From NCBI RefSeq assembly GCF_031764535.1, contig NZ_CP134499.1, positions 992,001-1,056,000 of the forward strand: a DNA stretch of 64,000 nt. Reading direction: 5' to 3'. The notes under the pieces were generated by a model. The model was not told the DNA's origin, did not search any database, and saw nothing but the letters and a program-made list of their open reading frames with translations. The position numbers were made by a program, and so were the translations under genes. Positions 55,803 through 64,000 of the stretch are shown one piece after another (the first letter of the stretch is position 1; the number at the start of each line of letters is the position of its first letter). Source of the DNA: Pseudomonas sp. SG20056. Its GTDB lineage: Bacteria > Pseudomonadota > Gammaproteobacteria > Pseudomonadales > Pseudomonadaceae.

Positions 55803-56237
55803 ATGAGTACTCATATTCAGCGTTCGGCGCTGTTGCCTTATCCCGCGCGGGCGCTGTTTGATCTGGTCAATGATGTGGCCAGTTACCCGCAGTTTTTGCC
55901 CTGGTGTTCTGCCAGTGAAGTGCTTGAGGTCAGCGACACGCATATGCGCGCCAGCCTTGCGGTGGCTAAAGGCGGCTTGAGCCAGCGTTTTGTCACGGCC
56001 AACACGCTGGTGCCGGGCGAGCTGATCAAGCTGACTTTGGTCGAGGGACCGTTTACCCAGCTGTATGGGCATTGGGAGTTCAAGGCGCTGGGTGACAAGG
56101 CCTGCAAGATCAGCCTCGATCTGACTTTCGACTATGCGGGGCCGCTGGTGCGGGCGACCCTCGGGCCGCTGTTCAATCAGGCCACCAATACCCTGGTCGA
56201 TGCATTCTGCCAAAGGGCCAAACAACTCTATGGATAA
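55803..56237 (+). CDS. ratA: RatA/CoqD-like START-domain protein
   Basis: A 144-residue polyketide-cyclase/START protein: RSALLPYPARALFDLVNDVASYPQFLPWCSASEV and DYAGPLVRATLGPLFNQAT. Annotated as ribosome association toxin RatA in E. coli, and as Coq10-like ubiquinone-binding protein in others. Its stop overlaps the rnfH start by 8 bp. Confidence 0.92.
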   Translation: MSTHIQRSALLPYPARALFDLVNDVASYPQFLPWCSASEVLEVSDTHMRASLAVAKGGLSQRFVTANTLVPGELIKLTLVEGPFTQLYGHWEFKALGDKACKISLDLTFDYAGPLVRATLGPLFNQATNTLVDAFCQRAKQLYG

Positions 56238-56550
56238 ACCAAATATCGTGGTCGAAGTGGTCTATGCCTTGGCCGATAAGCAGAAGCTGCTGCGCCTGAG
56301 TTTGCCTTATGGCACTACGGTGCGTCAGGCAGCGGTGCAGTCCGGAATGCAGGCGCATTTTCCCGATCTGGATCTGCACAACAGCCCGTTGGGGATATTT
56401 GGCAAGGCGGTGAGCAAGCCCGATGAGCGTGTGCTGGAAGAGGGTGAGCGGGTGGAGATTTACCGGCCGTTGATCGCTGACCCGAAAGAAGTGCGCAAGC
56501 AGCGTGCTGCCAAAGCAGCGCAAGCCAAGGCCGAGGAAGCTGGGCAGTAA
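56230..56550 (+). CDS. rnfH: RnfH-family ubiquitin-like protein
   Basis: A 106-residue protein with a beta-grasp core (IVVEVVYALADKQKLLRLSLPYG, TVRQAAVQSG, LGIFGKAV, VEIYRPL) and a basic helical tail. It is paired with ratA by an 8-bp overlap, as in many gammaproteobacteria. Role unknown. Confidence 0.92.
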   Translation: MDKPNIVVEVVYALADKQKLLRLSLPYGTTVRQAAVQSGMQAHFPDLDLHNSPLGIFGKAVSKPDERVLEEGERVEIYRPLIADPKEVRKQRAAKAAQAKAEEAGQ

Positions 56551-56584
56551 GTGCGGAACGTGTGATTTGCAGAGATACAGGCAT

Positions 56585-56614
56585 AAAAAAGCCCGGACAT
56601 GCCCGGGCTTTTTT
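56585..56614. terminator. Bidirectional terminator after rnfH and bamE
   Basis: AAAAAAGCCCGG and CCGGGCTTTTTT pair around the central ACATGC; convergent genes share it. Confidence 0.93.
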
Positions 56615-56625
56615 ATCAGCAAATA

Positions 56626-57144
56626 TTACTGCGGGGTGCTTTCCAGAGGTTCTGGAGTCGGCACTGGCACGACTTTCACGTCGTCCACTTCGCGCTGAAT
56701 CTGTTCAAGCAGCGAGCCTGGCGCAGGCTTCTCTTCAACTTGCGGCTGCTGAGTGGTTTGCGGAGTGGTTACGCCGCTGTCTTCACCCAGAATGGCCTGG
56801 TCGCGGCTGACGCCCGGCATAAAGTCGCCTGACAAGCCAACCAGTTGGTCGTCGGCATTGAAGTTAACGCTTACACGCTCCTGCAGGCGCTGGCCGCCGC
56901 CAGGCTGGATGCTGTACAGGTAGTCCCAACGATTGGCGTGGAAGGTGTCAGTGAGCAGGGGGTTGCCCATGATAAACCGCACTTGCTTGCGGGTCATTCC
57001 CGGCCGCAACTGGTCTATCATGTCCTGCGTGACGACATTGCCCTGTTGGATGTCGATTTTATAAACCCCGGGGAATGAACAACCGGCGAGTGCGAGTAGC
57101 CCCGTAAGGGTGAGGCTGGTCAGCAGGAGTTTGGTTTTTTGCAT
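56626..57144 (-). CDS. bamE: Outer membrane assembly lipoprotein BamE (OmlA/SmpA)
   Basis: A 172-residue lipoprotein with lipobox LAGC ([22 protein letters not shown]). The SmpA/OmlA domain shows [27 protein letters not shown] and [10 protein letters not shown], followed by a Pro/Gln-rich tail. It is part of the Bam complex that inserts outer-membrane proteins. It is divergent from fur, as known in Pseudomonas. Confidence 0.96.
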   Translation of the reverse strand: MQKTKLLLTSLTLTGLLALAGCSFPGVYKIDIQQGNVVTQDMIDQLRPGMTRKQVRFIMGNPLLTDTFHANRWDYLYSIQPGGGQRLQERVSVNFNADDQLVGLSGDFMPGVSRDQAILGEDSGVTTPQTTQQPQVEEKPAPGSLLEQIQREVDDVKVVPVPTPEPLESTPQ

Positions 57145-57241
57145 CGGTGGGCGACTTCCACTATCTTGGCTGGGCAATATAACCCCGGATCATACCCGCA
57201 ATAAAGGAAGCTGCGAAGCCGCTTCCGTGAGAAAGCAGACC

Positions 57242-57646
57242 ATGGTTGAAAATAGCGAACTACGCAAGGCTGGCCTGAAAGTGACCCTGCCACGGGTCAA
57301 GATACTGCAAATGCTCGACCACGCCGGTCAGCGCCACATGAGTGCTGAAGACGTCTACAAGGCACTGATGGAGGCGGGTGACGACGTAGGTTTGGCGACT
57401 GTGTACCGCGTGCTGACCCAGTTTGAAGCAGCAGGTCTGGTGGTTCGTCATAACTTCGATGGCGGTCATGCGGTCTTCGAATTGGCGGACAGCGGCCATC
57501 ACGACCATATGGTCTGTGTCGATTCCGGTGACGTGATCGAGTTTTTCGATGCCGAGATCGAAAAACGTCAGAAAGAAATCGTAAAAGAGCACGGTTTCGA
57601 GTTGGTCGATCACAATCTTGTGCTGTATGTGCGCAAGAAAACCTGA
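57242..57646 (+). CDS. fur: Ferric uptake regulator
   Basis: A 134-residue iron-responsive repressor. The winged helix includes GLKVTLPRVKILQMLDHAGQRHMSAEDVYKAL and the recognition helix VGLATVYRVLTQFEAAGL; metal site HHDHMVCVDSGDVIEFFD. It lacks the Cys-rich zinc tail found in E. coli Fur, as in other Pseudomonas. The 97-bp region shared with bamE contains an inverted repeat (GGAAGC...GCTTCC) upstream of the ATG. Confidence 0.97.
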   Translation: MVENSELRKAGLKVTLPRVKILQMLDHAGQRHMSAEDVYKALMEAGDDVGLATVYRVLTQFEAAGLVVRHNFDGGHAVFELADSGHHDHMVCVDSGDVIEFFDAEIEKRQKEIVKEHGFELVDHNLVLYVRKKT

Positions 57647-57660
57647 TTGATGCAGGCATA

Positions 57661-57688
57661 ACAAAGGCGACCCTAGGGTCGCCTTTGT
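57661..57688. terminator. Bidirectional terminator between fur and recN
   Basis: A 28-bp perfect palindrome, arm ACAAAGGCGACCCT; it ends both convergent genes, though A/T runs are short. Confidence 0.85.
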
Positions 57689-57708
57689 GCTTTCTAGGGC
57701 CTGCTCAA

Positions 57709-59382
57709 TCAGGCCTGGGCGCTGCCGACCATCTGCCGGGCATGTGCCAGGGATTCTTCGGTGAGGTCAACGCCGCCGAGCATGCGTGCAATTTCCTCGA
57801 CCCGTTGCGCAGGGCTGAGTTTGCTCACCGCGGTGCGGGTGGCATCGCTTTCGCGCACTTTGTGCACGAACAGGTGCTGATGGCCTTGCGCGGCAACTTG
57901 CGGCAGGTGGGTGACGGTGAGTACCTGGCCGCGTTCACCGAGGCGGCGCAGTAGCTGTCCGACCACTTCGGCGGTGGGGCCGCCGATGCCGACGTCGACT
58001 TCATCGAATACCAGGGTTGGCACCCGCGAGGTTTGCGCGGTGATTACCTGAATCGCCAGGCTGATGCGCGACAGCTCGCCGCCTGAGGCGACCTTGGCCA
58101 GAGCCTTCAGGGGCTGGCCCGGGTTGGCGCTGACCAGAAACTCCAGCTGCTCCAGGCCATTGGGGTGAGGCTCGCTGTTGCTATTGACGGTCAGCTTGAT
58201 GTTGAAACGCCCACCAGGCATGCCGAGGGTCTGCATTTCCTGCTCGACCGCGCTGGCCAGCTGGCTGGCGGCGTTGTTGCGCAGGGTGCTGAGTTCCGCT
58301 GCTTTTTCCTGGTAATGCCGTTCGAAAGCGGCCAGTTCGTCGCTCAGGCGTTCGGCGGCCTGGTCATCGGCGTTAAGGCTTTCCAGTTCTTCGAATAGCT
58401 GTTGCTGCATGGCGCTCAGCTCGGTTGGCTGGATGCGGTGCTTGCGCGCCAGGGTGTAGATCGCGTCCAGGCGTTCTTCCATTTGCTGCAGGCGCTCGGG
58501 GTCGGCGTCGAAGTGGTCGAGAAAGCGGTTCAGCTCGCCGACGGCTTCTTCTACCTGGATCTGTGCGCTGGCCAGCAGGTTGGTGGCTTCGCTGAGTGCG
58601 CCGGGCTGACCCTGAAAAGCGCCGAGGCGATTAAGGCTGCTGGTCAGGGCGGACAGCACGTTGCCGGCGTCATTCTCGCTGCATTGTTCAATCACCAGGC
58701 GACAGGCGCTGAGTAGGCTTTCCGCGTTGGTCAGGTTTTTATGTTCCTGCTCCAGTTGTTCTAGCTCGTCCTCACCCAAGGCCAGATTATCCAGCTCCTC
58801 AAGCTGGTAGCTGAGCAGCTGATGACGTGCGCGCTGTTCGTCGCCGATGCTGGAAACCCGCTCCAGCTCATTTTTGGTCTGCTTCCAGCGCTGTGCGGCG
58901 AGCTGCACCTGGCGCGCCAGCTCCTGGCTGCCGGCGTATTCGTCGAGCAGGCGGCGGTGGGTGTCGGGTTTGAGCAGGGATTGGTGCTCGTGCTGGCTGT
59001 GGATGTCGATCAGCAGCTCGCCCAGAGCCTTGAGATCGCCTTGCGGGCAGGGTGAGCCATTGATATAGCCGCGCGAGCGGCCTTCGGTGGTGATCACCCG
59101 GCGCAGGATGCACGGGCCGTCATTGTCCAGATCACGCTCGGCCAGCCAGGCGCGGGCTTCGGGGATGTCATGCAGGTCGAAACTGGCGAGGATGTCCGCC
59201 TTGTCCGCACCGGGGCGCACCACGCCGCTGTCGGCGCGATCACCCAGGGTCAGGCCGAGGGCGTCGAGCATGATCGACTTGCCGGCACCGGTTTCGCCGC
59301 TGATCACGCTCATGCCGGCGTCCAGCTCTAGATCAAGGTGTTCAACGATGGCGTAGTTGTGTACGGACAGGTGCACCAGCAT
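57709..59382 (-). CDS. recN: DNA repair protein RecN
   Basis: A 557-residue SMC-like ATPase of double-strand break repair. Walker A SGETGAGKSIMLDALGL (about 28-44) and signature LAKVASGGELSRISLAIQV with Walker B TLVFDEVDVGIGG at the other end bracket long coiled coils. The ATG at 59382 (MLVHLSVHNYAIVEHL) matches the family start; an upstream ATG at 59403 would lie inside the SOS region. A LexA-type box precedes it. Confidence 0.96.
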   Translation of the reverse strand: MLVHLSVHNYAIVEHLDLELDAGMSVISGETGAGKSIMLDALGLTLGDRADSGVVRPGADKADILASFDLHDIPEARAWLAERDLDNDGPCILRRVITTEGRSRGYINGSPCPQGDLKALGELLIDIHSQHEHQSLLKPDTHRRLLDEYAGSQELARQVQLAAQRWKQTKNELERVSSIGDEQRARHQLLSYQLEELDNLALGEDELEQLEQEHKNLTNAESLLSACRLVIEQCSENDAGNVLSALTSSLNRLGAFQGQPGALSEATNLLASAQIQVEEAVGELNRFLDHFDADPERLQQMEERLDAIYTLARKHRIQPTELSAMQQQLFEELESLNADDQAAERLSDELAAFERHYQEKAAELSTLRNNAASQLASAVEQEMQTLGMPGGRFNIKLTVNSNSEPHPNGLEQLEFLVSANPGQPLKALAKVASGGELSRISLAIQVITAQTSRVPTLVFDEVDVGIGGPTAEVVGQLLRRLGERGQVLTVTHLPQVAAQGHQHLFVHKVRESDATRTAVSKLSPAQRVEEIARMLGGVDLTEESLAHARQMVGSAQA

Positions 59383-59405
59383 GGCGAGGCCTCCCAAGTT
59401 CATGT

Positions 59406-59421
59406 CTGGTTATTTATACAG
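59406..59421 (-). promoter_or_regulatory. LexA (SOS) box upstream of recN
   Basis: CTGGTTATTTATACAG fits the CTG-N10-CAG SOS pattern with an AT-rich centre, 24 bp before the recN ATG. It should bind LexA and allow induction by DNA damage. Confidence 0.88.
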
Positions 59422-59455
59422 TGTTTTTTTGTGAGCTGACAATCCGTCTGCAGTC

Positions 59456-59484
59456 CTTGAAACCACATTTTTTGACCCCATATA
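59456..59484 (+). promoter_or_regulatory. Sigma-32-type heat shock promoter of grpE
   Basis: CTTGAA (59456-59461) and CCCCATATA (59476-59484) are separated by 14 bp, matching the sigma-32 consensus closely, about 55 bp before the grpE ATG. Confidence 0.9.
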
Positions 59485-59537
59485 GCGGTCAGGTACGTGA
59501 GTTGAGGCTCGCGTCGGATTTATAAGAGGAGAGACGC

Positions 59538-60107
59538 ATGGCTGACGAACAGACCCTGGATACGCAGAACCCCGATGTACAAACAGCTGCCGAAGCGGCT
59601 GCGGGTGATGACCTGGTTGCCCGCGTGCAAGCGCTGGAAGAGCAACTGGCTACTGCGCAGGATCAGTCGCTGCGCATGGCTGCCGATCTGCAGAATGTGC
59701 GCCGCCGCGCCGAGCAGGATGTAGAGAAGGCGCACAAATTCGCTCTGGAGAAATTCGCCAACGACCTGTTGCCGGTGGTGGATAGTCTGGAGCGCGGTCT
59801 TGAACTGTCGAGTCCTGATGATGAGGCGATCAAGGCAGTACGTGAGGGCATGGAACTGACGCTCAAACTGTTCGGCGACACCCTCAAGCGTCACCAGTTG
59901 GAAGCCATTGATCCGCATGGTGCACCGTTCAACGCCGAACACCATCAGGCGATGGCGATGCAGGAAAGCACCAGTGTCGAGCCAAACAGCGTGCTCAAGG
60001 TGTTCCAGAAGGGCTACATGCTCAATGGTCGTCTGCTGCGCCCCGCCATGGTGGTGGTCAGCAAGGCGCCGGTAGAAGCGCCGCCATCGATCGATGAGCA
60101 GGCTTGA
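59538..60107 (+). CDS. grpE: Nucleotide exchange factor GrpE
   Basis: A 189-residue cofactor that releases ADP from DnaK. A flexible acidic N-terminus and long coiled-coil helix ([46 protein letters not shown]) precede a beta domain ([11 protein letters not shown]...[21 protein letters not shown]). It heads the grpE-dnaK-dnaJ string under a heat shock promoter. Confidence 0.97.
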   Translation: MADEQTLDTQNPDVQTAAEAAAGDDLVARVQALEEQLATAQDQSLRMAADLQNVRRRAEQDVEKAHKFALEKFANDLLPVVDSLERGLELSSPDDEAIKAVREGMELTLKLFGDTLKRHQLEAIDPHGAPFNAEHHQAMAMQESTSVEPNSVLKVFQKGYMLNGRLLRPAMVVVSKAPVEAPPSIDEQA

Positions 60108-60130
60108 AATTCGCCGAGCTGCCCCCATTA
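60103..60130 (+). promoter_or_regulatory. Sigma-32-type promoter of dnaK
   Basis: CTTGAA (60103-60108) overlaps the grpE stop and is followed after 14 bp by CCCCATTA (60123-60130). It gives dnaK its own heat shock promoter within the grpE-dnaK unit. Confidence 0.8.
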
Positions 60131-60206
60131 AACAGTCAAGCGTTTTAGTGCTACCGCCGCTGGCAACGATCAGCGGCGGGATTATCAAAGTTTCGGGAGA
60201 GTGAAG

Positions 60207-62123
60207 ATGGGCAAAATTATTGGTATCGACCTGGGGACCACCAACTCGTGCGTCTCGGTTCTGGAAAACGGTGTTGCTAAAGTTATCGAAAACGCTGAAG
60301 GCGCGCGTACTACGCCGTCGATCATCGCGTATGCCAACGACGGTGAAATCCTCGTCGGCCAGTCGGCCAAGCGTCAGGCCGTGACCAATCCGCATAACAC
60401 CCTGTATGCGGTAAAGCGTCTGATCGGCCGTCGTTTCGAAGAAGACGTCGTGCAGAAAGACATCCAGATGGTGCCGTACAAGATCGCCAAGGCGGACAAC
60501 GGTGACGCCTGGGTTGAAGTGAACGGCCAGAAGATGGCTCCGCCGCAAATCTCGGCTGAAATCCTGAAGAAAATGAAGAAAACCGCCGAAGACTACCTCG
60601 GCGAGCCAGTGACCGAAGCGGTGATCACCGTGCCGGCCTACTTCAACGACAGCCAGCGTCAGGCCACCAAAGACGCCGGCCGTATTGCTGGTCTGGATGT
60701 AAAGCGCATCATCAACGAGCCTACCGCAGCTGCTCTGGCGTACGGTATGGACAAGGCCAAGGGCGATCACACCGTGATCGTCTATGACCTGGGTGGCGGT
60801 ACTTTCGACGTATCCGTGATCGAAATTGCTGAAGTTGACGGCGAGCACCAGTTTGAAGTGTTGGCCACCAACGGTGACACCTTCCTCGGTGGTGAAGACT
60901 TCGACATTCGCTTGATCGACTACCTCGTTGACGAATTCAAGAAAGAAAGCGGCATGAACCTCAAGGGTGACCCGCTGGCCATGCAGCGCCTGAAAGAAGC
61001 CGCTGAGAAAGCCAAGATCGAACTGTCCTCGAGCCAGTCGACCGACGTGAACCTGCCGTACATCACTGCAGACGCCACCGGTCCTAAGCACCTGAACGTG
61101 AAGATTTCCCGCGCCAAGCTGGAATCGCTGGTTGAAGACCTGGTGCAGCGCACCATTGAGCCGTGCCGTATCGCGCTGAAAGACGCCGGTATCGACATCG
61201 GTGCGATCAACGACGTGATCCTGGTCGGCGGGCAGACCCGCATGCCTTTGGTGCAGAAGCTGGTGACCGATTTCTTCGGTAAAGAAGCGCGTAAAGACGT
61301 CAACCCGGACGAAGCTGTGGCCATGGGTGCTGCGATCCAGGGTGCGGTACTGGCTGGCGACGTCAAGGACGTGCTGCTGCTCGACGTCAGCCCGCTGACT
61401 CTGGGTATCGAAACCATGGGTGGCGTGATGACTGCGCTGATCGAGAAAAACACCACGATTCCGACCAAGAAATCGCAAGTGTTCTCGACCGCCGATGACA
61501 ACCAGGGCGCCGTGACCATTCACGTGCTGCAGGGCGAGCGCAAGCAAGCCAGCGGTAACAAGTCGCTGGGCAAATTCGACCTGGCCGAGATTCCACCGGC
61601 TCCGCGTGGCGTACCGCAGATCGAAGTAACCTTCGATATCGACGCCAACGGTATCCTGCACGTCGGCGCGAAAGACAAGGCGACTGGCAAGACTCAGTCG
61701 ATTGTGATCAAGGCCAACTCCGGTCTGTCTGAAGAAGAAATTCAGCAGATGGTGCGTGACGCCGAGGCTAATGCTGAGGAAGACCGCAAGTTCGAAGAGC
61801 TGGCTACCGCGCGCAACCAGGGTGATCAGCTGGTGCACGCCACCCGCAAGATGATCACCGAGGCTGGCGACAAGGCTACTGCCGACGAGAAGACTGCTAT
61901 CGAAACCGCATTGAGCGCGCTGGAAGTGGCGATCAAGGGTGACGACAAGGCCGATATCGACGCCAAGATGACCGCGCTGTCCGAAGTGACCGCGCCACTT
62001 GCGCAGAAGATGTACGCCGAACAGCCGCAACCAGGCGCGCAAGCCCAGGATGCTGAACAAGCCAAGGACGCAGGCGACGACGTGGTCGACGCTGAGTTCG
62101 AAGAGGTCAAAGACAACAAATAA
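60207..62123 (+). CDS. dnaK: Chaperone DnaK (Hsp70)
   Basis: A 638-residue Hsp70: ATPase signature [17 protein letters not shown] at the start, [18 protein letters not shown], and [11 protein letters not shown]; substrate domain after [14 protein letters not shown] and a C-terminal lid ending in EEVKDNK. The ATG at 60207 is chosen over a GTG at 60201; GGGAGAG lies upstream. It folds proteins with DnaJ and GrpE, both encoded beside it. Confidence 0.98.
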   Translation: MGKIIGIDLGTTNSCVSVLENGVAKVIENAEGARTTPSIIAYANDGEILVGQSAKRQAVTNPHNTLYAVKRLIGRRFEEDVVQKDIQMVPYKIAKADNGDAWVEVNGQKMAPPQISAEILKKMKKTAEDYLGEPVTEAVITVPAYFNDSQRQATKDAGRIAGLDVKRIINEPTAAALAYGMDKAKGDHTVIVYDLGGGTFDVSVIEIAEVDGEHQFEVLATNGDTFLGGEDFDIRLIDYLVDEFKKESGMNLKGDPLAMQRLKEAAEKAKIELSSSQSTDVNLPYITADATGPKHLNVKISRAKLESLVEDLVQRTIEPCRIALKDAGIDIGAINDVILVGGQTRMPLVQKLVTDFFGKEARKDVNPDEAVAMGAAIQGAVLAGDVKDVLLLDVSPLTLGIETMGGVMTALIEKNTTIPTKKSQVFSTADDNQGAVTIHVLQGERKQASGNKSLGKFDLAEIPPAPRGVPQIEVTFDIDANGILHVGAKDKATGKTQSIVIKANSGLSEEEIQQMVRDAEANAEEDRKFEELATARNQGDQLVHATRKMITEAGDKATADEKTAIETALSALEVAIKGDDKADIDAKMTALSEVTAPLAQKMYAEQPQPGAQAQDAEQAKDAGDDVVDAEFEEVKDNK

Positions 62124-62187
62124 ATAGGCGCAAGCTTATGCCGCTCTGGCCGGGCGCGACGCGAGTTGCGTTCGGCATGATCCGCCG

Positions 62188-62207
62188 CGCGGGAGCTTGC
62201 TCCCGCG
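62188..62207. repeat. Hairpin between dnaK and dnaJ
   Basis: CGCGGGAGCTTGCTCCCGCG pairs as a tight stem. There is no T-run after it, so it probably lowers read-through or stabilises the dnaK message. It resembles half of a Pseudomonas REP. Confidence 0.8.
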
Positions 62208-62249
62208 TTGGCGTGTCTGGAGTAGACGATTTAAAGGTGTTGAAGACTT

Positions 62250-63377
62250 ATGGCTAAACGCGATTTTTACGAGGTGCTCGGTGTCGAGCGCGGTGCCAGC
62301 GAAGCGGAGCTGAAAAAAGCCTACCGCCGTCTGGCCATGAAGTATCACCCCGACCGTAACCCGGACGATAAAGCCGCCGAAGAGAAGTTCAAAGAAGCCA
62401 ACGAGGCTTATGAAGTGCTCTCCGATGCGGCCAAGCGTTCGGCTTACGATCAGTACGGTCATGCCGGTGTCGACCCGCAAATGGGTGGCGGCGGTGGCGG
62501 CCCGGGCGGGGCGAACTTCTCCGATATCTTCGGTGATGTATTCAGCGATTTCTTCGGTGGCGGTGGTCGTGGTGGTCAACGTGGCGGTGCACAGCGCGGC
62601 AGTGACTTGCGCTACACCCTGGAGCTGGACCTGGAAGAAGCGGTGCGTGGCACTACGGTGACCATTCGCGTACCGACGCTGGTCAATTGCAAGCCTTGCG
62701 ATGGCTCAGGCGCGAAGAAGGGCACCACGCCGGTGACCTGTACCACCTGTGGCGGTATTGGTCAGGTGCGCATGCAACAAGGCTTCTTCTCGGTGCAGCA
62801 GACCTGCCCGCGCTGCCATGGCAGCGGCAAGATGATCACTGACCCGTGCGGTTCTTGCCACGGCCATGGCCGGGTGGAAGAGCACAAAACCCTGTCGGTG
62901 AAAGTGCCGGCTGGCGTCGATACCGGCGACCGCATTCGTCTATCTGGCGAAGGCGAGGCGGGTGCCATGGGTGGCCCAGCGGGCGACCTGTACGTGGTGG
63001 TGAATGTGCGTGAGCACGCGATCTTCCAGCGCGACGGCAAGCACCTGTACTGCGAAGTACCGATCAGCTTTGCCGATGCGGCCCTGGGCGGTGAGTTGGA
63101 AGTGCCGACCCTGGATGGTCGGGTCAAGCTGAAGATCCCGGAAGGCACGCAGACCGGCAAGATGTTCCGCCTGCGTGGCAAGGGTGTTGCCCCAGTGCGT
63201 GGCGGCGGTGCAGGGGACCTGATGTGCAAGGTGGCGGTGGAAACCCCGGTCAACCTGGACAAGCGTCAGCGCGAACTGCTCGACGAGTTCCGCAAAACCC
63301 TGGAAGGCGACAGCTCGCATTCGCCGAAGGCCAATGGCTGGTTCGAAGGTGTTAAGCGCTTCTTTGGCGACCTGTAA
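62250..63377 (+). CDS. dnaJ: Chaperone DnaJ (Hsp40)
   Basis: A 375-residue co-chaperone: J domain with HPD (YHPDRNPDD), a Gly-rich linker ([19 protein letters not shown]), four CxxCxGxG zinc repeats ([32 protein letters not shown]) and C-terminal peptide-binding domains. It stimulates DnaK and delivers substrate. AAAGGTG lies upstream of the ATG. Confidence 0.98.
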   Translation: MAKRDFYEVLGVERGASEAELKKAYRRLAMKYHPDRNPDDKAAEEKFKEANEAYEVLSDAAKRSAYDQYGHAGVDPQMGGGGGGPGGANFSDIFGDVFSDFFGGGGRGGQRGGAQRGSDLRYTLELDLEEAVRGTTVTIRVPTLVNCKPCDGSGAKKGTTPVTCTTCGGIGQVRMQQGFFSVQQTCPRCHGSGKMITDPCGSCHGHGRVEEHKTLSVKVPAGVDTGDRIRLSGEGEAGAMGGPAGDLYVVVNVREHAIFQRDGKHLYCEVPISFADAALGGELEVPTLDGRVKLKIPEGTQTGKMFRLRGKGVAPVRGGGAGDLMCKVAVETPVNLDKRQRELLDEFRKTLEGDSSHSPKANGWFEGVKRFFGDL

Positions 63378-63406
63378 ATCCCGCTGACAGGCTGCGCGGT
63401 CGCTAA

Positions 63407-64000
<594 letters not shown>

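Noticed and set aside
59520..62060. 846-codon open frame on the minus strand across grpE-dnaK
   Set aside because: It is antisense to two certain chaperone genes; long antisense frames are expected from the codon use of high-GC genes.

Overview
The window looks like a chromosomal segment of a Pseudomonas-like gammaproteobacterium (Pseudomonadaceae). The signs are moderately high GC, the grpE-dnaK-dnaJ-dapB block preceded by smpB, ratA-rnfH, bamE, fur and recN, an lldR/lldP-lldD-lldE lactate locus, a fumarase / SadC-like cyclase / ferredoxin reductase / enoyl-CoA hydratase / pykA string that I recall from P. aeruginosa, and REPIN-type inverted repeats. No species is assigned.

Layout. (1) 1-6442 is the right end of a genomic island inserted at the 3' end of the tmRNA gene ssrA (6443-6834, minus). 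It carries a P4-type integrase, a single-chain GmrSD-like DUF262/DUF1524 protein, a fossil of a type I restriction subunit (HsdR), and an AbpA/HamA-AbpB/HamB-type antiphage pair cut by the left window edge: a small defence island. (2) 6982-17106: a hybrid sensor kinase, a small exported protein and the lactate utilisation locus with its GntR regulator and a clear palindromic operator. (3) 17148-23638, all minus and tightly packed: thermostable-hemolysin-like protein, AMP-forming ligase, heme-oxygenase-fold di-metal oxidase, SDR, TPR protein and a two-component pair. This reads as one seven-gene operon for an unknown small molecule and is my best candidate for an undescribed system. (4) 23850-31026: small conserved proteins, a DJ-1/PfpI protein bracketed by REP pairs, a Sir2-like DUF4917 protein, an EamA/MarR pair, an FKBP, a FIST-GGDEF protein and an SH3 protein. 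(5) 31372-43845: central metabolism (fumarase, pyruvate kinase, malate:quinone oxidoreductase), c-di-GMP proteins (SadC-like cyclase, PilZ), small lipoproteins and membrane proteins. (6) 43909-53654: acyltransferase, a YedK/HMCES-like protein lacking two active-site residues, chemoreceptor, M48 protease, a Mn-family GDT1 transporter behind a yybP-ykoY riboswitch, an RsmC-like methyltransferase, a hydroxyacid dehydrogenase and a LysE exporter. (7) 53716-64000: smpB, an NSS transporter, ratA-rnfH, bamE, fur, recN (SOS box), grpE-dnaK (two sigma-32-like promoters), dnaJ and the start of dapB.

Both partners of trans-translation (ssrA and smpB) are present. All calls rest on reading motifs and gene order by eye; no database search was run. 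Coordinates of CDS include the stop codon.
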